Part shown: positions 1 through 9,610 of the stretch, one piece after another
Layout: each line of letters begins with the position of its first letter
How positions within the stretch are numbered: position 1 is the first letter of the stretch
Assembly (NCBI GenBank): GCA_902574345.1
Contig: CACGNF010000006.1
Location: forward strand, 1 to 44,984
Direction: 5' to 3'
DNA: 44,984 nt
Source of the DNA: an uncultured Pelagibacteraceae bacterium
GTDB lineage: Bacteria; Pseudomonadota; Alphaproteobacteria; Pelagibacterales; Pelagibacteraceae
The notes under the pieces: model-generated
Told to the model about the DNA's origin: nothing
What the model saw: the letters and a program-made list of their open reading frames with translations, nothing else
Database searches by the model: none
Position numbers and translations under genes: made by a program

Positions 1-2
1 AG

Positions 3-1280
3 ATAAAGTCTCACCAGCTAATGTTAAGAGTTGGTATGATAAAACAATCTTCAGCAGGTATATATTCTTGGTTGCCTTTAGGTTTCAAAGTAATGAAAAA
101 AATTGAGAGAATCGTTAGAGAAGAGCAAAATAAAATTGGTGCACAAGAAATACTAATGCCCACAATTCAATCTAGCGAGATTTGGAAAGAGAGTGGGCGT
201 TATGAGGATTATGGCGAGGAAATGTTACGAATTAAGGATCGTCAAGATCGAGAAATGCTTTATGGACCAACAAATGAGGAATTAGTCACTGATATTTTTC
301 GATCTTCTCTAAAATCATATAAATCATTACCTCAACTTCTCTATCATATTCAATGGAAGTTTAGAGATGAAATTAGACCAAGATTTGGAATTATGCGATG
401 TCGGGAATTTTATATGAAGGACGCATACTCTTTTGACATTTCTGATGAAGACGCTTTATTTTCATATAATAAATTTTTCTTATCTTATTTAAAAACTTTT
501 AAAAGATTAGATCTTACAGCAATTCCGATGGCAGCTGACACAGGTCCGATCGGTGGAAATCTTTCTCATGAATTTATTATCCTAGCAGAAACTGGAGAGA
601 GTAAAATTTATGCAGATAAAAGAATATTTGACTTAAATTTTGAGGGAACAAAACTTGATTTTAAATCCCTAATTGAACTGAGAAATCAATATGAAAAATT
701 TTACTCAGTTACTGATGATAAATTTAAAGAGGATGAGTTTAATGAAAAAGTTTCAGAGAAAAATAGATTGAAAACAAAAGGTATAGAAGTTGGTCATATT
801 TTTTATTTTGGAGACAAATACTCTAAACCAATGGATGCAGCAGTTGATTTACCTGGAGGTAAAAAAGACTATGTAAAAATGGGATCTTACGGAATAGGGG
901 TTTCAAGGTTAGTTGGTGCAATTATTGAGGCAAAATATGATGAAAAAAATGAAATCATGAAATGGCCAATTTCTGTTGCACCATATGATATTGCAATAAT
1001 TCCTATGATTAATAAAAATGATACATCTGCACTTGATAAAGCAAACAAAATCAGTTTTGAATTAAATCAAAATAATATCGATACGATTATTGATGATACT
1101 GATGAGAATTTATCCTCAAAAATAAAAAAAATGAATTTGATTGGTGCTCCTTATCAAATAATTATTGGAAAACAAACCGAAGGTGATTTATTTGAATTCA
1201 AAGAAATAAATAATGAAACTCAAAAAATTAATTTAAAAGAAATTATTAAGATTATAAATAAACAAAAAGCTCACAATTGA
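3..1280 (+). CDS. proS: Prolyl-tRNA synthetase (5' partial)
   Basis: Charges tRNA-Pro with proline in the cytoplasm. The ORF track starts at the ATG at 21, but the frame is open to base 3 and reads IKSHQL-MLRVGMI. This matches the conserved SHQLMLRAGMI stretch that lies inside ProS, so the true start is upstream of the window. Class II signatures follow in order: GPTNEELVTDIF, the motif-2 region RPRFGIMRCREFYMKDAYSF, and motif 3 GSYGIGVSRL, then a C-terminal anticodon-binding domain starting near VAPYDIAIIPM. The segment between motifs 2 and 3 is short, so the large bacterial editing insertion is absent, as in the roughly 440-residue alphaproteobacterial type. The stop overlaps the next start by 4 bases. 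Confidence 0.96.
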   Translation: MKSHQLMLRVGMIKQSSAGIYSWLPLGFKVMKKIERIVREEQNKIGAQEILMPTIQSSEIWKESGRYEDYGEEMLRIKDRQDREMLYGPTNEELVTDIFRSSLKSYKSLPQLLYHIQWKFRDEIRPRFGIMRCREFYMKDAYSFDISDEDALFSYNKFFLSYLKTFKRLDLTAIPMAADTGPIGGNLSHEFIILAETGESKIYADKRIFDLNFEGTKLDFKSLIELRNQYEKFYSVTDDKFKEDEFNEKVSEKNRLKTKGIEVGHIFYFGDKYSKPMDAAVDLPGGKKDYVKMGSYGIGVSRLVGAIIEAKYDEKNEIMKWPISVAPYDIAIIPMINKNDTSALDKANKISFELNQNNIDTIIDDTDENLSSKIKKMNLIGAPYQIIIGKQTEGDLFEFKEINNETQKINLKEIIKIINKQKAHN

Positions 1281-2509
1281 TTTCAACTCTAGAAAAAGAA
1301 ATTACATTTAGATTTTTAAAAGCAAGAAAAAAAGACGGCTTTTTAAATGTTATATCTATTTTTTCATTTATTGGAATAAGCTTAGGGGTTGCAGTCTTAA
1401 TTATTGTGATGTCGGTAATGAATGGATTTAGATCCGAATTAATAAATAAGATAGTTGGTTTTAATGCCCATATAACTGTTGATACTTATGAAAATCAAAT
1501 TCAAATTGATAAAGTAAAGAATACTAATCTTAATCTTATCGTGAGTGAAATGATATTAAGTAACTCAGGAGAAGCAATAATAATTAAAAAAGACACTTCT
1601 AAAGGTATTGTTTTGAGAGGTTATTCAAGAAAAGATTTTCCTAAACTAAAGATAATTAAAGATAAAACATTTATAGGGAATAAAAGTAATTTAACAGGTA
1701 ACTATATTTCTTTAGGAAAAGAGTTAAGTTTCACATTGAATCTTAAGGTCGGTGATGATGTATCAATAATGTCATCATCAGGTGTAGACACAATAATTGG
1801 TAGTATCCCAAAGAAAAAAACCTTTACTATTGTTTCATTGTTTGAAAGTGGCTTAGCAGATTTCGATAATAATGTAGCATTTATTAATATTGATACTCTT
1901 GATGAATTTATGAATCTCTCAAAAAATGATAGAAAATTAGAAGTTTATTTGAAAGATCCTCAAAATATTGAAAATCAAAAAGAGATCGTTCAAAAAATAT
2001 TTCCTAATGATTTTGTATATAGTTGGGCTGATACTAATAGCTCTTTATTCTCAGCATTAAAAGTAGAACGCAATGTGATGTTTATCATATTATCTCTTAT
2101 AATTATTGTTGCAGCTTTTAATATTATTTCAGGCTTGACGATATTGGTAAAAAATAAAACTAGAGATATTGCTATTTTAAAATCTATTGGTGTATTGAAT
2201 AAATCTATCATAAAGATATTTTTTTTAGTTGGGGTAATAATAGGTACATCTGCTACATTGTTTGGAATAATATTAGGGGTAACATTTTCAATGTATGTTG
2301 AAAATGTTAGAAAATTTCTAAGTGATGTTTTTAACATAAGTTTATTTCCTGAGGAAATATACTTTCTAAGCACAATGCCGTCTGAAATAAACCCATCTTC
2401 AATTTTTATTATTTCATTGTGTTCAATTTTTATAACTATAATTGTATCCATATTTCCAGCTATGAGAGCTGCCAAACTAGATCCAATAAAAGCATTAAAA
2501 TATGAGTAA
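1277..2509 (+). CDS. lolC: Lipoprotein-releasing ABC permease, LolC/LolE (LolF-like) family
   Basis: Inner-membrane subunit that, with LolD, extracts lipoproteins from the inner membrane for transfer to the outer membrane. It has 410 residues with the MacB/LolC layout: one N-terminal membrane helix (about 23-45, in ISIFSFIGISLGVAVLI), a large periplasmic domain, then three C-terminal helices (about 265-290, 310-340, 370-395). It ends in the FtsX-type PAMRAAKLDPIKALKYE. The start is TTG, overlapping the proS stop as TTGA. Only one permease gene is present, so it probably forms a homodimer (LolF type) rather than a LolC/LolE pair. That is inferred from this locus only. It overlaps lolD by 8 bases. 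Confidence 0.92.
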   Translation: MISTLEKEITFRFLKARKKDGFLNVISIFSFIGISLGVAVLIIVMSVMNGFRSELINKIVGFNAHITVDTYENQIQIDKVKNTNLNLIVSEMILSNSGEAIIIKKDTSKGIVLRGYSRKDFPKLKIIKDKTFIGNKSNLTGNYISLGKELSFTLNLKVGDDVSIMSSSGVDTIIGSIPKKKTFTIVSLFESGLADFDNNVAFINIDTLDEFMNLSKNDRKLEVYLKDPQNIENQKEIVQKIFPNDFVYSWADTNSSLFSALKVERNVMFIILSLIIIVAAFNIISGLTILVKNKTRDIAILKSIGVLNKSIIKIFFLVGVIIGTSATLFGIILGVTFSMYVENVRKFLSDVFNISLFPEEIYFLSTMPSEINPSSIFIISLCSIFITIIVSIFPAMRAAKLDPIKALKYE

Positions 2510-3179
2510 TTTAATTCAGTTATCAAACATTAATAAAACCTTTTTAAGTTTAAAAAAAATAAATGTTTTAAAAAAAATTTCATATAAATTTAAGTCTGGA
2601 AAGATTTATTCTTTAATGGGACCCTCAGGCTCAGGTAAATCAACTTTATTAAATTTATTATCCTTAATAGATCGACCTAGTTCAGGATCTATAATTATTG
2701 ATAATAAAAAGATCGATCCAAACAATTCTAAAAAAAATGATCTATTAAGAGCTAATAAAATCGGGATAATCTATCAACAAGATAATCTTCTGTCTGATTT
2801 CACAGCAATAGAAAACTTAACCCTAGCCAGTTTAGCAAGTGGTAAAGATAAAGAGTACGCTTCAAATATATCAAAAGTAATGCTCAAAAAAGTTGGCCTA
2901 GCAAAAAGATTAAATCACTACCCCTCACAATTATCTGGTGGTGAGAAACAAAGGGTATCTATTGCAAGAGCTTTGATAAACAATCCACAAATTATTCTTG
3001 CAGATGAGCCTACTGGAAGTTTAGATATTGAGACTGCAAAAGGAATTTTTAAGCTTTTAAAAAAACAGATAAAGCCCAATAGAATAATAATATTTGCAAC
3101 TCATAATAGATTTTTTGCCAATAAGTCAGATTGCTTGTTGGAAATAGTTAATGGTAATATAAAAACCATTAATGGCTGA
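2502..3179 (+). CDS. lolD: Lipoprotein-releasing system ATP-binding protein LolD
   Basis: ATPase that powers lipoprotein release by the adjacent permease. It has 225 residues with the full ABC set: Walker [10 protein letters not shown] (about residues 40-48), Q-loop in IGIIYQQDN, signature LSGGEKQR, Walker B IILADEPTGSLD and the switch histidine in FATHN. This is the MacB/LolD subfamily by length and by the LLNLLSLIDRPSSG stretch. It overlaps both neighbours by 8 bases, so translation is probably coupled through lolC-lolD-dnaE. Confidence 0.95.
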   Translation: MSNLIQLSNINKTFLSLKKINVLKKISYKFKSGKIYSLMGPSGSGKSTLLNLLSLIDRPSSGSIIIDNKKIDPNNSKKNDLLRANKIGIIYQQDNLLSDFTAIENLTLASLASGKDKEYASNISKVMLKKVGLAKRLNHYPSQLSGGEKQRVSIARALINNPQIILADEPTGSLDIETAKGIFKLLKKQIKPNRIIIFATHNRFFANKSDCLLEIVNGNIKTING

Positions 3180-6100
3180 GTCTCAAATTCAAAACTTTAA
3201 TCATCTTAAAATACACTCTCAATTTTCAATCTGTGAAGGAGCAATTAAAATTGATGACTTAAAAGAAATATCTAAAGAAAAGAAAATTAAATCTCTAGCT
3301 TTATGTGATACATCGAATTTATGTGGTGCCCTAGAATTTGCAGAAAAGATATCTAAAGTTGGAACTCAACCAATTATTGGTACTCAGATAAATTTTAAAT
3401 TAGATGAAACTATTGGTTTATTACCATTATTCGCATTGAATGAGATTGGATATAAAAGAATTATTGAATTATCTTCATTATCATATCTTAATAATGATGG
3501 AACCTCCGATCCACATTTAAATTTTCAAGAATTGTTAGAGAATAATGAGGGAGTTGCTATTTTATCAGGAACAATAAATGGGTTAGTTGGTCAATTATTC
3601 AATAAAGGAAAATTTTCAGAAATTGAAAAATTATACTCTAAACTCAAACAAAAATATGGTGATAAATTTTATATAGAAATTCAACGTCATGGAGATCAAA
3701 ATGAGATTTCATTTGAAAAGTTTAATCTATCGCGGTCTTTAAATTTAAAAATACCAATAATAGCCACTAATGAAGTTTTTTACTCAGTTAAAGACATGTA
3801 TGAGGCTCATGATGCATTGATTTGTATTAAAAACAAAACTTACGTAAATGAGAAAAATAGGATTAAATACTCAAATCAGCACTATTTAAAAGATAATTCT
3901 GAGATGTCAGAATTATTTTCTGATTTACCTGAAGCGTTAGAAAATAATTATAATTTTCCTTATCGTTGTAATTTTCGACCACATTTTTCGAAACCCATAT
4001 TACCAGATATTAGTTCAGATAAAGGTGGAAATGCAGACGAGATATTAAAAAAAAATTCTTTAGATGGATTAAAAGAAAAATTCAAAAATATTTTTAATAT
4101 TAAGGATGAAGATCTTTCAAAAAATGAAAAATTTTTACTTTACAAAGATAGATTAGATCATGAACTAGATATCATTGTTCAAATGAAATACTCTAGCTAT
4201 TTCCTAATTGTTTCTGATTATATTATATGGGCAAAAAAAAATGATATCCCAGTTGGGCCTGGAAGAGGATCCGGTGCGGGTTCTTTAGTAGCATGGTGTC
4301 TTTTAATTACAGATGTTGATCCAATAAAATTTAATCTTATTTTTGAGAGATTTCTAAATCCTGATCGTATTTCAATGCCAGACTTTGACATTGATTTTTG
4401 CGAGGAAAAAAGAGACCAAGTTTTTGAATATTTAACTGAAAAGTATAAGGATAGCGTTGCTCATATAATTACTTTTGGAAAATTGAAGGCTAGAATGGTA
4501 ATTAGAGATGTTGGAAGAGTCCTGGGGTTATCATATGGTTTTGTTGACAGTATATCTAAAATGATACCTTTTGATCCTTCAAGACCTCAAAATTTAACAG
4601 AATGTATTGCTGGAGAGCCAAGACTTCAAAAAATAATTAAAGATGATCCAAGAGTAAAAAAACTTACAGAACTTTCTTTAAAACTGGAAGGATTGAACAG
4701 AAATGTTGCAACTCACGCAGCAGGGGTTGTAATAGCTGACAGAAAATTACAGGATGTTGTTCCTTTATATAAAGATACAACTGCTGATTTACTATTGCCT
4801 TCAACTCAATTTGATATGTATTCAGCTGAGGATGCTGGATTAATTAAATTCGATTTTTTAGGATTAAAAACATTAACAGTTATTAATAACACTCAAAACT
4901 TAATAAAAAAAAAAGAGAAAGATTTTAATATTGAGAATATTAATTATGAGGATAAGAAAGTTTTTGAAATGTTATCTTCAGGTAATACAGTTGGCCTATT
5001 TCAAATTGAAAGTTCCGGAATGAGAGAAGCGTTAACTCATATGAAGCCTAATCATATTGAAGACATAATTGCATTAGTTGCTTTGTATAGACCAGGTCCT
5101 ATGAGCAATATCCCAACTTATAATGATTGTAAGCATGGTAAACAAGAACCAGATTATTTACACCCTTTATTAGAAGATATTTTAAAACCAACCTATGGTG
5201 TAATTATATATCAAGAGCAAGTAATGCAAATTGCACAAAAATTATCAGGTTTTACTGCTGGTCAGGCAGATATTTTAAGAAGAGCGATGGGAAAGAAAAA
5301 AAGATCTGAGTTGGAAAAACAAAAACAAAATTTTATTGCTGGTGCTGTTAAAAATGGAATTAGCAAAGAGGTGGCAGCTGGGATTTTTTTAAAAATAGAG
5401 CCCTTTGCAGAATATGGTTTCAATAAAAGTCACGCTGCTGCGTATGCAATTATATCTTATCAAACAGCATATTTGAAAACTTATTATCCAAGTGAATTTA
5501 TTGCAGCCTCAATGACTATGGATATATCTAATCAAAATAAACTGAGTGAATTTTATGAAGAGCTTAAAAGATTGAATATTGAAATTGTTAGACCAGATAT
5601 AAACCAATGTTTCGCAGATTTTAGAACTGAAAATGGCAAATTTTATTATGCTTTAGGTGGTATTAAAGCAGTGGGGTATGATGCTGTTTCTAATATTGTT
5701 CAAGAAAGAATAAAAAAAGGACCATTTAAATCAATTAAAGATTTTTTAAATCGTGTAAATCCAAAAGATATAAACAAATTACAACTAGAAGGGCTTGTTA
5801 AAGCAGGAGCTTTTGATAATTTAAATATTAATCGACAATCTTTATTTAATTCTATTCCTAATTTTATTACAAAATCAAAAAGTATTTTTGAAAATAAATC
5901 TGCTAATCAAATAGATTTATTTGGTGAAAATGCCAATGAAGAAGATGAGATAACTACTAATATTGATGACTGGAAGTTTGAGGAAAGATTATCTAAAGAG
6001 TTTGAAGCAGTAGGTTTTTTTATTTCAGATCATCCATTAAGTCAGTTTAAAGATATATTTGAAGATTATAATATTTATGATTATCAAAAATTTAATAACC

Positions 6101-6588
6101 AAGACGATCTAAAAGAATCAAATATAGCTGCAACATTACTAAAAATACAAGAGAGAAAAACTGCAAAAGGCAACCCCTATGCAGTTTTAAAGCTTACTGA
6201 TTTATCGAGCGTTTTTGAGTTGTTTATTTTTTCAGACACTTTGGAATTAAATCGAGCAATTTTAAAAGAGGGTAATTCATTTATTTTGACTTTATTTAAA
6301 TCCTCATCAGACTCAGAAAATAGATTTAAAAGATTAAATGTTCAAAAAATTGTATCTTTAAAGGATTTATTAAACAGACCAATTCAAGAAGTAACATTTA
6401 ATTTAAAATCCACAAAAGAACTGGATGAAATATCAAGATATTTGCCTCAACACGGAAACACATTGATAAAGATTAATATTAGTGACAATAAAAATGATTT
6501 AAAGTTTCACTTAAAAAACAAGAGAAATATTGACAGAAAAACAATAAATATTTTAAGAAATAAGGAAATTTCATCAATAATTGGATAA
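3172..6588 (+). CDS. dnaE: DNA polymerase III alpha subunit
   Basis: Replicative DNA polymerase catalytic subunit, 1138 residues, about the usual DnaE length. An N-terminal PHP domain begins at HLKIHSQFSICEGA. The catalytic palm carries GPGRGSGAGSLVAW and the aspartate motif MPDFDIDFCEEKR. The fingers region has ETHAAGVVI-like THAAGVVIADR and GLFQIESSGMREAL. A beta-clamp-binding motif QIDLFG sits near residue 913, and an OB domain follows. The ATG start overlaps lolD by 8 bases. A run of ten A residues lies in frame at 4905-4914 (see findings). No hairpin terminator is visible after the stop. Confidence 0.97.
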   Translation: MAESQIQNFNHLKIHSQFSICEGAIKIDDLKEISKEKKIKSLALCDTSNLCGALEFAEKISKVGTQPIIGTQINFKLDETIGLLPLFALNEIGYKRIIELSSLSYLNNDGTSDPHLNFQELLENNEGVAILSGTINGLVGQLFNKGKFSEIEKLYSKLKQKYGDKFYIEIQRHGDQNEISFEKFNLSRSLNLKIPIIATNEVFYSVKDMYEAHDALICIKNKTYVNEKNRIKYSNQHYLKDNSEMSELFSDLPEALENNYNFPYRCNFRPHFSKPILPDISSDKGGNADEILKKNSLDGLKEKFKNIFNIKDEDLSKNEKFLLYKDRLDHELDIIVQMKYSSYFLIVSDYIIWAKKNDIPVGPGRGSGAGSLVAWCLLITDVDPIKFNLIFERFLNPDRISMPDFDIDFCEEKRDQVFEYLTEKYKDSVAHIITFGKLKARMVIRDVGRVLGLSYGFVDSISKMIPFDPSRPQNLTECIAGEPRLQKIIKDDPRVKKLTELSLKLEGLNRNVATHAAGVVIADRKLQDVVPLYKDTTADLLLPSTQFDMYSAEDAGLIKFDFLGLKTLTVINNTQNLIKKKEKDFNIENINYEDKKVFEMLSSGNTVGLFQIESSGMREALTHMKPNHIEDIIALVALYRPGPMSNIPTYNDCKHGKQEPDYLHPLLEDILKPTYGVIIYQEQVMQIAQKLSGFTAGQADILRRAMGKKKRSELEKQKQNFIAGAVKNGISKEVAAGIFLKIEPFAEYGFNKSHAAAYAIISYQTAYLKTYYPSEFIAASMTMDISNQNKLSEFYEELKRLNIEIVRPDINQCFADFRTENGKFYYALGGIKAVGYDAVSNIVQERIKKGPFKSIKDFLNRVNPKDINKLQLEGLVKAGAFDNLNINRQSLFNSIPNFITKSKSIFENKSANQIDLFGENANEEDEITTNIDDWKFEERLSKEFEAVGFFISDHPLSQFKDIFEDYNIYDYQKFNNQDDLKESNIAATLLKIQERKTAKGNPYAVLKLTDLSSVFELFIFSDTLELNRAILKEGNSFILTLFKSSSDSENRFKRLNVQKIVSLKDLLNRPIQEVTFNLKSTKELDEISRYLPQHGNTLIKINISDNKNDLKFHLKNKRNIDRKTINILRNKEISSIIG

Positions 6589-6595
6589 TTAAGAC

Positions 6596-6624
6596 TTGTC
6601 TAATTCAAAAATTCTTTGTAAATA
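6596..6624 (+). promoter_or_regulatory. Candidate promoter of the rpsB operon
   Basis: TTGTCT (6596-6601), a 17-base spacer and TAAATA (6619-6624) give a plausible sigma-70 promoter just after dnaE. Transcription would start near 6631, leaving a leader of about 90 bases that contains the structured element described next. The -10 match is imperfect, so this is a candidate only. Confidence 0.35.
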
Positions 6625-6645
6625 ATCTCCAATTTTAAATTAAAA

Positions 6646-6719
6646 CGCACACAGTTTATTGGTTTTAAACCTCCGGTCCTTAATTGGAAATAACTGTGGT
6701 GGCTTAACCGGGAAAAAAT
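6646..6719 (+). ncRNA. Structured 5' leader of rpsB (ribosomal protein S2 leader type)
   Basis: The leader folds by eye into a closed three-way junction. P1 pairs CACAGTTTATT (6650-6660) with AATAACTGTG (6689-6698), with one bulged T. P2 is GGTT/AACC (6661-6671). P3 is TCCGGT/ATTGGA (6672-6688, with two G-U pairs). The helices abut with no unpaired junction bases. The P3 5' arm TCCGGT can instead pair with ACCGGG (6707-6712), which contains part of the Shine-Dalgarno GGGA. That would block translation. Autoregulatory leaders before rpsB are known in bacteria. I recall a candidate cis-regulatory RNA before the S2 gene in Cand. Pelagibacter ubique, which this probably matches. The S2 ligand is inferred. 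Confidence 0.7.
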
Positions 6720-7535
6720 ATGAAGATACCAAACGTTACTATTCAAGAACTATTAGAAGCAGGAGTTCATCTTGGTCACAAGACTTTAAGATGGAATCCT
6801 AAAATGAAGAAATATATATTTGGAAAAAGAGATAGTATTCACATTATCGACCTTACCCAAACTTTAGAATTAACTAAAATTGCTTTAGAAAAAGTTTATG
6901 AGACAATTTCAAACAATGGAAAAATCTTGTTTGTATCAACTAAAAAACAAGCTTCCGAAGCAATCGCAGAGGTAGCGAAAGAAACAGACCAATATTTCGT
7001 AAATTATAGATGGTTAGGTGGAATGCTCACAAATTGGGGCACCATTTCAAATTCAATTAAAAAATTGAAAAAATTAGAGACAGATTTAGTTGCTGAGAAT
7101 AGAGGATTTACAAAAAAAGAGCTTTTAAAAATGAGTGTAAAAAAAGATAAATTACAAAGATCGCTCGGGGGAATAGCTGAAATGAAAAAAATTCCTGATT
7201 TAGTATTTATTATTGATACAAATTACGAGTCACTTGCAATTCAAGAGTCAGTAAAATTAGGAATTCCAATTATTGCAATATTAGATAGCAACTCAAATCC
7301 TGATGGAATTGATTTTCCAATACCTGGCAATGATGATGCTCGAAGATCAATAGATCTTTATTGTAATCTTATTAAAGAAACAATAGTAGCTGCTAAAAAA
7401 GCTGCACCAGTTATTGAAACAAAGAAAGATACTGAAAAAAAAGAAAAAGTTGATAAATCTAAAACTATTGCAGAAACAGACCGAGAAAAACTGGAAAAAA
7501 GATTCTCTAAAAAAAAGCCAGAAAAATTAAATTAA
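6720..7535 (+). CDS. rpsB: 30S ribosomal protein S2
   Basis: Small-subunit protein S2, 271 residues. The N-terminus has [20 protein letters not shown], followed by [10 protein letters not shown] and the second family signature around [18 protein letters not shown]. The C-terminal 50 or so residues form a lysine/glutamate-rich tail, longer than in E. coli S2 (241 aa). The ATG has a Shine-Dalgarno GGGA at 6710-6713 that can be masked by the leader RNA. It is immediately followed by tsf with no gap, so both genes probably share this control. Confidence 0.97.
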   Translation: MKIPNVTIQELLEAGVHLGHKTLRWNPKMKKYIFGKRDSIHIIDLTQTLELTKIALEKVYETISNNGKILFVSTKKQASEAIAEVAKETDQYFVNYRWLGGMLTNWGTISNSIKKLKKLETDLVAENRGFTKKELLKMSVKKDKLQRSLGGIAEMKKIPDLVFIIDTNYESLAIQESVKLGIPIIAILDSNSNPDGIDFPIPGNDDARRSIDLYCNLIKETIVAAKKAAPVIETKKDTEKKEKVDKSKTIAETDREKLEKRFSKKKPEKLN

Positions 7536-8387
7536 ATGAGTGATATAGAAAAAGTAAAAAAACTTAGAGAGGCAACAGGTGCAGGATTTAAAGATTGCAA
7601 TTTAGCAATCAAAGAATCTGGAGGTGATTTAGATAAAGCTGTTGAAATTCTAAGAGTAAAAGGAATTTCAAAGGCTTCCAAAAAAATGTCAAGAGATGCA
7701 AAAGAGGGAGTTGTTGCGGTTAGTGGAGATCAAAATAAGACATCAATTATTGAAGTAAATTGCGAAACAGATTTTGTTGCTAAAAATGATGATTTTATAA
7801 ATTTTGTTAAAGAATTAAGTGAACTAAACAATCAAAATAACTCAGATGTTGAAAAATTAAAAAAATCTAAAATGAGAAATGATATTACTGTTGAGGAAAA
7901 TTTAGTTGCTTTAATTGCTAAGATCGGAGAAAAAATTACAATTGGCAAAACAAAAACAATTTCAAATTCTTCTTCAATAAATTATCAATATTTACATACT
8001 GTAGTGAAAGATAATTTAGCTAAATTAGCTGTGATTGTTTCATTAGAAACTAAAGATAATTCTGATACTGTAAAAACATTTGGTAAACAGTTATCAATGC
8101 ACATAGCAGCATCAAACCCTTTAGCTTTAGAGTCTAAATTAATTGATAAAGCCATCATAGAAAAAGAGCAGGAATTAGTAACTGAAGAACTTAAAAATTC
8201 AGGAAAACCTGAAGAGATTGCGAAAAAAATAAGTTTAGGTAAAATGAATAAATTTAAAGAGGAAAATGCTCTTTTATCCCAAGCTTGGGTTATGGAACCA
8301 AAAAAAAAAGTTCAAGATGTTTTAAAAGAACTTGCTATTAATGATTTAAAGATCAAGGAGTTTAGCAGAATTAAAATAGGGGAATAA
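7536..8387 (+). CDS. tsf: Translation elongation factor Ts
   Basis: Guanine-nucleotide exchange factor for EF-Tu, 283 residues. The UBA-like N-terminus carries [19 protein letters not shown] and the core signature [12 protein letters not shown] is intact. The C-terminal part (FSRIKIGE) ends normally. The start ATG directly follows the rpsB TAA. Downstream, frr follows immediately where pyrH would usually sit (see findings). Confidence 0.97.
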   Translation: MSDIEKVKKLREATGAGFKDCNLAIKESGGDLDKAVEILRVKGISKASKKMSRDAKEGVVAVSGDQNKTSIIEVNCETDFVAKNDDFINFVKELSELNNQNNSDVEKLKKSKMRNDITVEENLVALIAKIGEKITIGKTKTISNSSSINYQYLHTVVKDNLAKLAVIVSLETKDNSDTVKTFGKQLSMHIAASNPLALESKLIDKAIIEKEQELVTEELKNSGKPEEIAKKISLGKMNKFKEENALLSQAWVMEPKKKVQDVLKELAINDLKIKEFSRIKIGE

Positions 8388-8939
8388 ATGTTTGATGAAA
8401 AATCACATAGCCTCAAAATGGACAAATCTATAGAAGCATTTACTAAAGAATTATCCTCACTCAGAACCGGAAGAGCAAATGCTGCAATGTTAGATATTGT
8501 TAGAGTGGATGTTTATGGACAACAAATGCCAATTAATCAAATTGGCAGTATAACAACACCAGAACCGAGAATGATAAATGTTCAGGTTTGGGATCAGAAT
8601 AATGTTCCTTTAGTTGATGCAGCTATAAAAAAATCCGAATTAGGACTAAATCCACAAATTGATGGTCAATTAATTCGACTACCAGTGCCAGAACTTAATG
8701 AAGAGAGAAGAAATGAATTAAAAAAATTAATTAAATCTATGGGTGAAAAATGTAAAATTTCTATTCGAAATATCCGAAGAGATGCAAATGAGGAACTTAA
8801 AAAACTTTTAAAATCAAAAGAAATTGGTGAAGATGAAGAAAAATCTTTTGAAAAAAATGTTCAAAACATTACTGATAAGCACATTCAAATTGTTGATGAA
8901 AAAGTTTCTTTAAAAGAAAAAGAAATAATGACCATATGA
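8388..8939 (+). CDS. frr: Ribosome recycling factor
   Basis: Splits post-termination ribosomes together with EF-G. It has 183 residues, near the standard 185. Domain I starts with an alpha helix ending in ELSSLRTGRANAAMLD. Domain II has YGQQMPINQIGSI and the family pattern PELNEERRNELKK follows. A clear Shine-Dalgarno (AGGGGA) lies in the last codons of tsf, about 6 bases before the ATG. It overlaps uppS by 4 bases. Confidence 0.97.
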   Translation: MFDEKSHSLKMDKSIEAFTKELSSLRTGRANAAMLDIVRVDVYGQQMPINQIGSITTPEPRMINVQVWDQNNVPLVDAAIKKSELGLNPQIDGQLIRLPVPELNEERRNELKKLIKSMGEKCKISIRNIRRDANEELKKLLKSKEIGEDEEKSFEKNVQNITDKHIQIVDEKVSLKEKEIMTI

Positions 8940-9610
8940 ACCCTTTAAATCATGTAGCCATTATCATGGATGGTAATGGAAGATGGGGTTTAAAATATAA
9001 AAATTCTAGAAACGTTGGACATAAAGAAGGTTTAAAAACAGTTGAAACTATAATTAAATCCACAATAAAAAATAAAATAAAGTTCCTAACATTATATGCT
9101 TTTTCAACTGAAAACTGGAAAAGACCAAAAAAAGAAATTAATTATCTTTTTAAATTATTAGAAAATTTCTTAACAAAGAAACTTGATGATATTCATAAGC
9201 AAAATATTAGAATCAAGATTTTAGGATATAAAAAATTTTCAAAAAAATTGAATTTTCTTCTTAACTTCGCAGAAAAAAAAACAATAAAAAATTCAAAATT
9301 ACAAATTAATTTGGCTTTAAATTATGGTTCGAAATCAGAGCTTATAAATGCTTTTAAAAAGGTTAAAAGAAATAAGATTAAAATTAACGAAAAAAACTTA
9401 GAAAAACATCTTCAAACTAAAAATATTCCAGATCCAGATATATTAATTAGAACTGGGAATACAAAAAGATTGAGCAATTTTCTTTTATGGCAACTGGCTT
9501 ATTCAGAAATTTTCTTTGAAAAAAAATTATGGCCAGCATTTACCGAAAAGGATTATACGAAAATCATTAATGAGTATAAAAATATCAAAAGAAATTTCGG
9601 GAAAATATGA
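8936..9610 (+). CDS. uppS: Undecaprenyl diphosphate synthase (cis-prenyltransferase)
   Basis: Makes the C55 lipid carrier for peptidoglycan and other envelope glycans by cis-condensation of IPP onto FPP. It has 224 residues with the pyrophosphate-binding motif IIMDGNGRWG at the N-terminus, TLYAFSTENWKRP, NLALNYGS, the DILIRTGNTKRLSNFLLWQ signature and AYSEIFF. It is slightly shorter than E. coli UppS (253 aa) but all core motifs are present. It overlaps frr and cdsA by 4 bases each. Confidence 0.95.
   Translation: MNPLNHVAIIMDGNGRWGLKYKNSRNVGHKEGLKTVETIIKSTIKNKIKFLTLYAFSTENWKRPKKEINYLFKLLENFLTKKLDDIHKQNIRIKILGYKKFSKKLNFLLNFAEKKTIKNSKLQINLALNYGSKSELINAFKKVKRNKIKINEKNLEKHLQTKNIPDPDILIRTGNTKRLSNFLLWQLAYSEIFFEKKLWPAFTEKDYTKIINEYKNIKRNFGKI

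Noticed and set aside
1990-2526. 178-codon minus-strand ORF opposite the LolC-type gene
   Set aside because: Antisense shadow: no recognisable domain, and the plus-strand frame is a complete, conserved permease.
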